Source: Candidatus Poribacteria bacterium
Lineage (GTDB): Bacteria; Poribacteria; WGA-4E; GCA-2687025
Length of the DNA stretch: 6,100 nucleotides
Assembly: GCA_002687025.1 (NCBI GenBank)
Contig: NYZG01000303.1
Coordinates: 1 to 6,100 of the forward strand
Direction: 5' to 3'
Shown: positions 1-5,701 of the stretch, in pieces
How positions within the stretch are numbered: the stretch's first letter is position 1
Layout of the letters: every line of letters begins with the position of its first letter
The notes under the pieces: model-generated
What the model saw: the letters and a program-made list of their open reading frames with translations, nothing else
What the model was told of the DNA's origin: nothing
Database searches by the model: none
Made by a program: the position numbers and the translations under genes

Positions 1-117
1 GCGCGACCCGACCGACTCCCAACCTGGGTCGGCGTCGAAGTCCTGGACGCGGAGTTCGGCACGGGCCATTGCGGCGACGGCGAACGCCGCGATCAGGCAG
101 GTGGCAATGCGGCTCAT
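1..117 (-). CDS. Secreted protein of unknown function, N-terminal 39 residues only
   Basis: This is the 5' end of a gene that leaves the window at its left edge. The ATG at 117-115 follows a good ribosome-binding site (AGGAG, 128-124, 6 bases upstream). The first ~20 residues form a Sec signal peptide: MSR, then a hydrophobic stretch (IATCLIAAFAVAAMA), then an Ala-Arg-Ala site that suits signal peptidase I, so the mature protein would begin near ELRVQDF. The mature start contains FDADPGWESVGSR. From memory, F-D-x-D-P-x-W-E near the N terminus occurs in secreted, possibly carbohydrate-related proteins of environmental bacteria, but I cannot name a family from so little. It is 41 bases downstream of the TOPRIM-like gene on the same strand and has its own strong ribosome-binding site, so it may or may not share the transcript. 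Confidence 0.72.
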   Translation of the reverse strand, partial: MSRIATCLIAAFAVAAMARAELRVQDFDADPGWESVGSR

Positions 118-123
118 GCGGGG

Positions 124-128
124 CTCCT
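124..128 (-). promoter_or_regulatory. Ribosome-binding site of the secreted-protein gene
   Basis: AGGAG on the minus strand, 6 bases before the ATG at 117-115. It fixes the start of a gene too short in this window to be found by length alone. Confidence 0.6.
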
Positions 129-151
129 GCAGAGAAATGGCACGGGCGACT

Positions 152-166
152 CCGCCTGTCAGGCGG
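152..166 (-). repeat. Short inverted repeat over the stop codon of the TOPRIM-like gene
   Basis: CCGCCTG-T-CAGGCGG is a perfect 7+7 base inverted repeat around one central base; as a hairpin it would have a 5-bp stem and a 5-base loop. It covers the TGA stop of the TOPRIM-like gene (161-159). No run of T follows on the minus strand, so a normal intrinsic terminator is not supported. It might be a weak stem or chance in GC-rich DNA. Confidence 0.25.
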
Positions 167-782
167 CGGGCGGGAACCACTTCCGTAGCTGACCCACCAG
201 GCGCTGGAATGACCGGTCGCGGCAACGCCGCAGGCCTACTGCGGAGGCCAGCTCCCCGAATAGCGCCGCCGACGGCGGCCTTCCGCTGAGGCGCAACGCG
301 GCGTGCATCGCCGCCTTCGGCTCCCCCGGCTTTCCCAAGTCCGTGGATCCGTAATGTTCCAGCACGTCACGGCGCTGCTGTGCGCTGATCCCCAGCGTCT
401 CGTGTACGCGGGGCGAGGCGGACCAAACCCACGCCTCGAGCTCTGGCTCGAAGACCACTACCGCAGAGCGTCCCCGCCATCCGGCGCCGTCCAGCCGCTC
501 CTGCACCGACGTCTCGACGTCCGTTGCCGGTCTCGCGTCTGCGCCGCACCCATGATGGTCGAAGAGAGCCAGGGCGTACCGGAAGTCCGCCGCAGCACCG
601 CGTAGGTGTTCATGTGCCCCCAGGCGCACGCCGGCGTCATGGTCTTCATGTCTAAGAATCGTGTGGCTGATCGGGCGCGTGGCCAGGGACTCAGGTCGGG
701 CGAGCATGCCGCGCAAGGCGAGGTCCATGTCCTTGTCCGCGACGAGGACGACAAGATCGCGCCGCGGTTCACTCGGCGCCAT
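159..782 (-). CDS. TOPRIM/DUF4276-like protein, partner of the upstream AAA ATPase
   Basis: 207 residues, about the length of small DUF4276-like, TOPRIM-related proteins that sit next to AAA ATPases. Residues 9-20 (DLVVLVADKDMD) form the first strand, where a TOPRIM has an acidic residue; a D16-K-D18 motif replaces the usual Gly-Glu. Residues 69-80 (YALALFDHHGCG) form a second hydrophobic strand ending in D75, like the D-x-D strand. Residues 108-119 (VVVFEPELEAWV) match the P-x-x-E-x-E-x-W motif I associate with DUF4276 and related proteins (E112, E114, E116, W118). KPGEPK (151-156) matches a later family motif. If active, it would cut nucleic acid with acidic residues binding metal. The start overlaps the end of the ATPase gene by 14 bases (769-782), so translation is probably coupled. 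I also recall similar proteins described as MAD4 in the MADS methylation-associated defence system, but I cannot verify this, and no methyltransferase is in the window. Fold assignment is moderate; function is inferred. Confidence 0.75.
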   Translation of the reverse strand: MAPSEPRRDLVVLVADKDMDLALRGMLARPESLATRPISHTILRHEDHDAGVRLGAHEHLRGAAADFRYALALFDHHGCGADARPATDVETSVQERLDGAGWRGRSAVVVFEPELEAWVWSASPRVHETLGISAQQRRDVLEHYGSTDLGKPGEPKAAMHAALRLSGRPPSAALFGELASAVGLRRCRDRSFQRLVGQLRKWFPPAA

Positions 783-2022
783 CGAATATCCCAGATGCGT
801 AGAGACTACCTAGACTGACCGACTTCTGCCAGTTCCGCATCAGCGGGTGCTCGTGTCCGCGCACGATCCGCGTTTCTCCACTCTCAGTCCTGGAGAAGCA
901 CAGCAACTGCTCCGGTTCTGCCAACCCGACCATCAGCGGCGAATGGGTTGCCACCAACACCTGGCCGTCGTAGATCGAGCCTAGCGAATGGTACACGGAC
1001 TCTATCGCGCTGGGATGGATGCCGGTCTCTGGCTCTTCCACGAGATAGACGCTGTCGTTGTCAGGCATGTACGCGAGCAGCGTCAGCCCGACGAACCGCA
1101 GCGCGCCATCCGACATGAGCCACGCGGGCACCGGAGCCCCGTCCTTGCGCAGCACCTCGATGTACAGGCGGCGATCCTGCTGCTGCTCGACGACCCGGAT
1201 GGCTTCGAGCTCCCCCAGCACTGTGCGGAGGTGCGCAAGCCACCACTCGAACCGCCCGGGGTCACGGTCCTTCAGAGTCTGCACGACCTTCGCGAGGTTG
1301 GATCCGTCTGCGGCGAGAACGTCCGGTGTGTTTGGCGGGCACGGCTCTCGCATCCGGGCAGGATCCAGGACGACGTGCGTGGTCTCTTCCATGAGCATGT
1401 CACGGGCCCACGCGAGCACGAGCGCGTCGTCGGGCACTCTCGTAAGTAGAGGCACCGCCGGGTGAATCTTGAACGGCACTATGGGGATCTGGTCGTCCAG
1501 CCGGGCATACTCGCCCTTGTCCCCGCGCCGCGTAAGATGGTTCGACGTTCCGCGAGCCGAAGGAGGGTACAGGTCTGCGGAGGGCGACGCTACGGCCGCT
1601 CGTGGCGACCCTCCGCCGGCGTCGGCGGCCGGAATGCCTGGATCTTCGAGCGTCCACACGCCCTCCCACGCGAGGACAGCGCCGCTGACGCCCGTGTTCT
1701 GGTGAATAGCGACGCAATACCGACAGTGCGAGTGGTCCTCGGCCGCACGCGCGCGGAGGCCGTCAGGCATCCGTAGGGTAACGGCGAATTCAATCTCACC
1801 GCCCTCGCTGTTCCACGTCAGCTGGTTGAGCCATTTTCCGCGCGTTGTGACGGCAGCATCTACGCCTTCGCGGTACTGCAACATGTCGCGGATGAACCCG
1901 AGCACGTCCATGAACGTGCTCTTCCCACTGCTGTTCGGCCCCACGAGCACCTGGAACGGCGACAGACGGACGTCCACGTCTTTGAGACACTTGTAGTTGC
2001 GCGCCTGGATGCGTGTAATCAC
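769..2022 (-). CDS. AAA ATPase of the ABC-type (AAA_15/AAA_21, OLD-like) class, likely defence-type
   Basis: 417 residues from the GTG at 2022-2020. This start puts ITRIQARNYKCLKD at the N terminus, the usual first strand of this family, and has GAGG 8 bases upstream. An in-frame ATG at 2124 would add 34 non-family residues running through two neighbouring genes. Motifs in order: Walker A GPNSSGKST (28-36), a variable low-complexity stretch rich in Ala/Gly/Pro/Ser (about 128-160), an ABC-signature-like SDGALRF (304-310), Walker B VYLVEEPETGIHP (325-337) with catalytic E330, and H-loop VATHSPLM (357-364). This is the dimerising ATPase head found in OLD, PARIS AriA, Septu PtuA and similar systems. 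There is no fused TOPRIM domain; that role would fall to the next gene, which overlaps it by 14 bases. Its stop-side and start-side overlaps suggest production together with the microprotein and the TOPRIM-like protein. A defence role is inferred from family and partner. Confidence 0.9.
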   Translation of the reverse strand: MITRIQARNYKCLKDVDVRLSPFQVLVGPNSSGKSTFMDVLGFIRDMLQYREGVDAAVTTRGKWLNQLTWNSEGGEIEFAVTLRMPDGLRARAAEDHSHCRYCVAIHQNTGVSGAVLAWEGVWTLEDPGIPAADAGGGSPRAAVASPSADLYPPSARGTSNHLTRRGDKGEYARLDDQIPIVPFKIHPAVPLLTRVPDDALVLAWARDMLMEETTHVVLDPARMREPCPPNTPDVLAADGSNLAKVVQTLKDRDPGRFEWWLAHLRTVLGELEAIRVVEQQQDRRLYIEVLRKDGAPVPAWLMSDGALRFVGLTLLAYMPDNDSVYLVEEPETGIHPSAIESVYHSLGSIYDGQVLVATHSPLMVGLAEPEQLLCFSRTESGETRIVRGHEHPLMRNWQKSVSLGSLYASGIFDGAE

Positions 2023-2114
2023 GCCTTCCGCCTCAGCATCAGCAGGAACAGCCCGGCCACGACGACCGGCGTCGCGATACCGGCGAGCGCGCCGACAGCC
2101 AGTGCAGGGCTCAT
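2019..2114 (-). CDS. 31-residue single-helix membrane microprotein between dehydrogenase and ATPase
   Basis: This small open frame was found by translating the gap between the dehydrogenase stop and the family-based ATPase start. It starts at ATG 2114-2112, which overlaps the dehydrogenase stop (ATGA, 2114-2111), and ends at TGA 2021-2019, which overlaps the ATPase GTG start (GTGA, 2022-2019). The product begins MSPALAVGALAG and is almost wholly hydrophobic from residue 4 to 27, with one central Pro (about residue 16), a very hydrophobic stretch VVVAGLFLLML (17-27) and a basic tail RRKA. By the positive-inside rule it would be a single-pass inner-membrane peptide with the tail in the cytoplasm. 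The ribosome-binding site is weak, so it is probably translated by coupling. I know no family for it. A chance hydrophobic frame in GC-rich DNA is possible, but the exact fit between two real genes argues against that. Confidence 0.6.
   Translation of the reverse strand: MSPALAVGALAGIATPVVVAGLFLLMLRRKA
2031..2034 (-). promoter_or_regulatory. Ribosome-binding site that decides the ATPase start
   Basis: GAGG on the minus strand, 8 bases before the GTG at 2022-2020. It lies inside the end of the microprotein frame and supports the shorter ATPase start over the upstream ATG at 2124. Confidence 0.45.
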
Positions 2115-3076
2115 CGTGGGTCACTCGGCCGGTTGACGGGGTACTGCGGCTCTTCGCCGCGGAGGATGCGCAGGATGTCCAGGGACACGAGCGACATGTT
2201 CCGCATCGACGTGTCCGACTGCCCGGCCTTGTGCGGCGACAGGATCACGTTCGGCAGGTCCATGAGCGGCGAGTCCTGCGCGAGCGGCTCCTCTTCGAAC
2301 ACGTCGAGGCACGCGCCACCGATATGACCCGATCGTAGCGCCTCGATGATCGCGGCTTCGTCCACGACGGGGCCGCGCGACGCGTTAATGAACAGCGCGT
2401 CGTCCTTCATGCGGGCGAACCCGTCGGCGTTGAACATGCCTCGTGTCTGGGGCGTAGCCGGCGTGTGTGCCGTCACCACATCCGACTGTTCGAGGAGCTC
2501 GTCGAGTGGCACGCGTTTCGCGCCCACGTCTCGTTCGAGGTCCTCCCGGTCGATGACGTCCGTGTAGAGGACGTCCATGTTCAGGCCGAGCGCCGCGATC
2601 TGCGCGACCCGCGCGCCGACGCGCCCCACGCCGACGATCCCAAGCGTCTTGCCGATCACTTCGTAGCCGTAGTTGCGGTCGCGCAGGCTCCAATCGCCCG
2701 TCCGGGTCGCCGCGTCGGCGATGACGATCCGCCGCGCAAACGCTAGCATGCTGCCGATGACGTGCTCCGCAACGGCTTCCGCATTCGCCTCGGGCGTGTT
2801 CACGACCCAGATGCCGCGCTCTGTGGCCGCTTCGACGTCCACGTTGTCCACACCCACGCCGTGCCGGCCGATGACCTTCAAGCGGCTACCGGCATCCATG
2901 AGCTGCGGGCCGAAGTAGCCGAACGCGCGGACGATCATCCCGTCCGCTTCGCGCACGGCGTCGATCACCGTCGCCTCTTCGAGGTTGGGCAGCAGGCTCC
3001 AGGCGGCGTTTCCGACCAGCGCGTCCGTGCCCGCGTGGTGGATGGGCGAAGTCAGGATGACGTTCCATTTGCTCAC
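2111..3076 (-). CDS. D-2-hydroxyacid dehydrogenase (D-3-phosphoglycerate dehydrogenase-like)
   Basis: 321 residues, full length for the short single-subunit type with no C-terminal ACT or regulatory domain. It would oxidise or reduce a 2-hydroxy/2-keto acid with NAD(P) in the cytoplasm. Visible motifs are GRHGVGVDNVDV (70-81) of the substrate-domain junction, the Rossmann loop G149-V-G151-R-V-G154, D173 at the end of the second strand (suggesting NAD rather than NADP), catalytic Arg in NASRGPVVDE (R234), catalytic Glu in DVFEEEPL (near E263), and catalytic His in SPHKAG (H282). The His motif SPHKAGQSD differs from the common TPHIGA form, and there is no clear sign that the substrate is phosphoglycerate, so serA is not assigned. 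Translation starts at GTG 3076-3074, overlapping the rarA stop by four bases, and its stop overlaps the microprotein start. Close packing with rarA looks like operon organisation rather than a shared pathway. Confidence 0.9.
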   Translation of the reverse strand: MSKWNVILTSPIHHAGTDALVGNAAWSLLPNLEEATVIDAVREADGMIVRAFGYFGPQLMDAGSRLKVIGRHGVGVDNVDVEAATERGIWVVNTPEANAEAVAEHVIGSMLAFARRIVIADAATRTGDWSLRDRNYGYEVIGKTLGIVGVGRVGARVAQIAALGLNMDVLYTDVIDREDLERDVGAKRVPLDELLEQSDVVTAHTPATPQTRGMFNADGFARMKDDALFINASRGPVVDEAAIIEALRSGHIGGACLDVFEEEPLAQDSPLMDLPNVILSPHKAGQSDTSMRNMSLVSLDILRILRGEEPQYPVNRPSDPR

Positions 3077-4416
3077 GTTGAGTCAGGTTCCTCTTGGTCT
3101 CGCGCTTTGCGTCCGCGCCATTCGGCCAGACGGCGGCCGATCGCGCGCTCCTTGCCGATCTCCTTGGGATGGTAGAACATCACGTCGTCCATGTCCTCCG
3201 GGAGATGGCGTTGTGGCACGTAGCCATCGTCCGCGTCGTGCGCGTACTGGTACCCCTCGCCATGCCCCAGGCTGCGTTGGAGGCCGGTCACTGCGTTTCT
3301 GAGGTGTAGCGGCACGGGATACGGCCGGTTCGCCCGCACGAAAGCGCGAGCATCGTTCAGCGCCGCGTAGCTGGCGTTGCTCTTCGGCGCCGACGCCAGG
3401 TACGTCACCGCCTGCGCGAGGCTGATCTGCGCCTCCGGCATCCCGACGTATTCGACGGCGTGCGCCGCCGCGGTCGCAACGGAAAGCGCCGCGGGGTCCG
3501 CGTTCCCGACATCCTCGCTGGCCGAGATGACCACGCGCCGGGCCACGAATCGCGGGTTTTCGCCCGCCTCGACAAGTCGCGCGAGCCAATACACCGCGGC
3601 GTCCGGGTCGCTGCCTCGAATCGACTTGATGAGCGCCGAGATGAGCTGATAGTGGCTGTCGCCACTCTTGTCGTGTCGCAGAGCGTGGCGTTTCAGGACA
3701 TCCGCGAAGTGCTCGCCACGCACGGCGCGCTTCCCATCGACGATCGGCGCGGACAGCACCGTCGATTCCAGCAGGTTCAGCGCCGTCCGCGCGTCGCCGT
3801 CCGCGATTTCCACGATCCGCGCGATGACGTCTTCCGCAACATCCGGCGACCGGTCCAGCAGCCCGCGCGGGGAGATCAGCGTCTGCGCGACGAGCCGACG
3901 GATGTCGTCCTCGCCCAGCGGGTTCAGGACGACCACACGCGCCCTCGACAGCAACGGGGCGTTCAGCTCAAAGGAGGGGTTCTCAGTCGTCGCGCCGATG
4001 AGCGTGACCGTGCCCTCCTCGACGTGCGGCAGGAGCGAATCTTGCTGCGCCTTGTTGAATCGGTGGATCTCGTCGAGGAAGAGGATGGTGCCTTTGCGGT
4101 GGAACTTGCGCCGCTCCTGCGCCTGGGCGATGCGTCTGCGCAGCTCGGGCACGCCCTCACTCGCGGCGTGGAACGGCTCGAACGCCGCCCGCGACGACCG
4201 CGCGATCAGCCGCGCCAGGGTCGTCTTCCCGCATCCGGGTGGGCCCCAGAGGATCATAGAGCGGATCGAGTCGCTCTCGATTTCACGGCGGAACGGCTGA
4301 TCTGGGCCGAGGATGTGCTCCTGCCCCAGAAACTCGTCGAATGTGCGGGGGCGCATCCGCGTGGCAAGGGGCGCGTCGTCGGGCGCGTCGGCGTCGGCGA
4401 TGTCGAATAGGTCCAT
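3073..4416 (-). CDS. rarA: Replication-associated recombination protein A (RarA/MgsA), AAA+ ATPase
   Basis: 447 residues, the usual length. RarA is a tetrameric clamp-loader-like AAA+ ATPase that acts at stalled or damaged replication forks and single-strand gaps. Motifs: MRPRTFDEFLGQEHIL (21-36), Walker A GPPGCGKTT (58-66), Walker B ILFLDEIHRF (111-120; D115, E116), sensor 1 GATTENPSF (141-149), arginine finger in LLSRAR (155-160), sensor 2 GDARTALNLLE (207-217). The C-terminal domain is intact: RHDKSGDSHYQLISALIKS (247-265), SASEDVGNADP (298-308), and FYHPKEIGKE (414-423). The start is ATG 4416-4414, which gives the family's MDLFD-type opening; the open frame continues upstream to 4716 only as a shadow of the Nfu-type gene. 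There are 8 bases between the Nfu-type stop and this start, and a 4-base overlap with the dehydrogenase downstream. Its neighbour endonuclease III is also a genome-maintenance gene. Confidence 0.96.
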   Translation of the reverse strand: MDLFDIADADAPDDAPLATRMRPRTFDEFLGQEHILGPDQPFRREIESDSIRSMILWGPPGCGKTTLARLIARSSRAAFEPFHAASEGVPELRRRIAQAQERRKFHRKGTILFLDEIHRFNKAQQDSLLPHVEEGTVTLIGATTENPSFELNAPLLSRARVVVLNPLGEDDIRRLVAQTLISPRGLLDRSPDVAEDVIARIVEIADGDARTALNLLESTVLSAPIVDGKRAVRGEHFADVLKRHALRHDKSGDSHYQLISALIKSIRGSDPDAAVYWLARLVEAGENPRFVARRVVISASEDVGNADPAALSVATAAAHAVEYVGMPEAQISLAQAVTYLASAPKSNASYAALNDARAFVRANRPYPVPLHLRNAVTGLQRSLGHGEGYQYAHDADDGYVPQRHLPEDMDDVMFYHPKEIGKERAIGRRLAEWRGRKARDQEEPDST

Positions 4417-4424
4417 TGCTGTGG

Positions 4425-4961
4425 TCAATCCGCTTCCGTCGGTGTCGCCGCCATGAGCGCGTCTTCCACACGCGGCGCAATGTCGGCCCACGCAAACAGG
4501 ACGCCCTTCACGACCGACGCCGATTCCGGCGTGAGGACCACTCCCGCAACTCCGAGGATGCTGAACAGGGCCTCGGCGACTTGGTTCGCAGCCGCACCGT
4601 CGCTGGACCCATGGACCTCGCGGTCGTCCGCCAGCGTCGCGTCGCACGGGCCGCTGAACAGGCGCCGTTTGGGCATGCGATCCGGCGCCGCGCCGATCGC
4701 GACCTGCCCCGACCACTCACGGAGGGCGGGCTCGACGTCCTGGAGGAACGTCAGCATGTCGGCGTCCGTCGGCTTGCGCACACGCATCCTGTACCGAGTC
4801 ATGTGTACGCTGACCGCTCCGCGTTCAATGAGCCCGCGAATCGGAGCCGGCGCGTCGCCATCCCCCGCGCGGTACGCCTCCACGATCTGTGCCGTGAGGA
4901 CGTCGTCTGCGTGGTAGATGACGATGTTGGGGTTGAGCGCGATCTCCCGCGCGACGTTCAC
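4425..4961 (-). CDS. Nfu/NifU N-terminal domain protein, probably two tandem copies
   Basis: 178 residues. The C-terminal half (about 101-170) matches the Nfu N-terminal domain: NQVAEALFSILGVAGVVL (126-143), then a strand ESASVVK (146-152) and FAWADIAPRVEDAL (156-169). The N-terminal half appears to follow the same plan: NPNIVIYH (10-17), APIRGLIERGAVSVHM (39-54), RYRMRVRK (56-63) and DMLTFLQDVEPALREW (68-83). There is only one Cys (C106) and no C-x-x-C NifU domain, so it cannot hold an Fe-S cluster in the way canonical Nfu does. Nfu N-terminal domains occur in Fe-S carriers and alone in other proteins, where their role is unclear. The start is GTG 4961-4959, overlapping the glycosylase stop (GTGA), with GAGG 6 bases upstream. 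The adjacent [4Fe-4S] glycosylase makes a link to Fe-S delivery tempting but unproven. Confidence 0.78.
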   Translation of the reverse strand: MNVAREIALNPNIVIYHADDVLTAQIVEAYRAGDGDAPAPIRGLIERGAVSVHMTRYRMRVRKPTDADMLTFLQDVEPALREWSGQVAIGAAPDRMPKRRLFSGPCDATLADDREVHGSSDGAAANQVAEALFSILGVAGVVLTPESASVVKGVLFAWADIAPRVEDALMAATPTEAD

Positions 4962-5656
4962 GCATTGCCTCGTTCGGTGTGTAGCGCGGCGTATTCGTGC
5001 CTATCGTCGAGGGCGCAGTCGTCGAAGACGGGGCACGCGTGGCAGAGGGGATTGCGCGCCCTGCACACACGCCTTCCGAACCGCACGAGCAGCACGTGCG
5101 CTGTGTATGCCTTCCCTGCCGGGATGACGGACTTGAGCGCCGCGTATGTCCGGTCCCGCGCCTTCGTCTCCACGATGCCGAGACGGTTCGCGACGCGATG
5201 CACGTGCGTGTCCACAGGGCATATGTCGCGGCCGAGGGCGAACACGAGCACGCAGGCGGCCGTCTTCACGCCGACGCCGTTGAACGCGACGAGGTGGGCA
5301 GTGGCGGCTTCGTCGTCCATGTCGTCGAGCTCGGCAAGCGACGGTTCACCGTCGGGCGCCGGCAGCGCGTTCAGCACGTTCTGTATCGTGCTCGCCTTGG
5401 TCTCCGCCAAACCCGCCGATCGGATGGCGCTCACGATGTCTTCGCGCGGCGCGTCGCGCACCTCGGACCACGTCGGGAAGCTCTGGCGGAGCTGCTCGCG
5501 GGCTCTGTGGCTATTCGTGTCCGTGGTGTTCTGCGAGAGGATCGTGCCGACGATCTGACCGACGGGGTCGCCTGGGACATTCCCCTCAGGCGGCCCGATC
5601 TCGCGCTCAAGGGCGGGCAGGACGCGCGCGATCTTGCCGTTCGCATCGGGAGCCAC
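4958..5656 (-). CDS. nth: Endonuclease III-like DNA glycosylase/AP lyase with [4Fe-4S] cluster
   Basis: 232 residues. This base-excision repair enzyme removes damaged (typically oxidised pyrimidine) bases and cuts the strand by beta-elimination. The helix-hairpin-helix is at FNGVGVKTAACVL (125-137) with catalytic Lys K131; the catalytic Asp is D149 in VDTHVHRVANRLG. The cluster ligands are C198-x6-C205-x2-C208-x5-C214, the classical endonuclease III spacing. SQNTTDTNSHRA (41-52) is the conserved helix whose usual form is LSxQTxD; here it reads LSQNTTD, seen in more divergent archaeal and bacterial endonuclease III-like proteins, so substrate preference may differ from E. coli Nth. The start is GTG 5656-5654 with AGGAGG seven bases upstream. 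It appears to begin the coupled gene run, and its stop overlaps the Nfu-type start by four bases. Confidence 0.93.
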   Translation of the reverse strand: MAPDANGKIARVLPALEREIGPPEGNVPGDPVGQIVGTILSQNTTDTNSHRAREQLRQSFPTWSEVRDAPREDIVSAIRSAGLAETKASTIQNVLNALPAPDGEPSLAELDDMDDEAATAHLVAFNGVGVKTAACVLVFALGRDICPVDTHVHRVANRLGIVETKARDRTYAALKSVIPAGKAYTAHVLLVRFGRRVCRARNPLCHACPVFDDCALDDRHEYAALHTERGNA

Positions 5657-5663
5657 GGCGTCT

Positions 5664-5669
5664 CCTCCT
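5664..5669 (-). promoter_or_regulatory. Strong ribosome-binding site of the endonuclease III gene
   Basis: Perfect AGGAGG on the minus strand, 7 bases before the GTG at 5656-5654, in the 45-base gap (5657-5701). It is the strongest such site in the window, in keeping with this gene leading the coupled run. I saw no convincing -10/-35 promoter in the gap. Confidence 0.7.
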
Positions 5670-5701
5670 CACGCCCTGTATACCACGCGCTCGCTCACAT
5701 G

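Noticed and set aside
152..166. Intrinsic terminator after the TOPRIM-like gene
   Set aside because: The stem is only 5 bp with a workable loop and has no following T-run on the minus strand, so only the inverted repeat is reported.
988..1449. Plus-strand open frame of 153 codons inside the ATPase gene
   Set aside because: Shadow of the ATPase; the minus strand carries the Walker B, signature and H-loop motifs over the same bases.
1690..1750. His/Cys cluster HSHCRYC in the ATPase as a possible zinc site
   Set aside because: The position corresponds to an R-Y-x-V beta strand common in this ATPase family, and the spacing does not match a known zinc-binding motif, so the cysteines are probably incidental.
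2023..2124. N-terminal extension of the ATPase from the ATG at 2124
   Set aside because: The extra 34 residues are Arg/Ala-rich and not family-like. The GTG at 2022 has a ribosome-binding site and gives the usual family start.
3460..4410. Long plus-strand open frame of 316 codons
   Set aside because: It lies wholly antisense to rarA, whose motifs are complete. The translation is Arg/Asp/Val-rich with no motif, as expected for a shadow frame in GC-rich DNA.
4417..4716. N-terminal extension of RarA to 4716
   Set aside because: It overlaps the Nfu-type gene in another frame, and RarA proteins start at the MDLFD-like sequence encoded at 4416.
4341..5558. Plus-strand open frame of 405 codons
   Set aside because: It is antisense to the Nfu-type gene and endonuclease III. 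Low-complexity Arg/Ser-rich translation and no recognisable domain.
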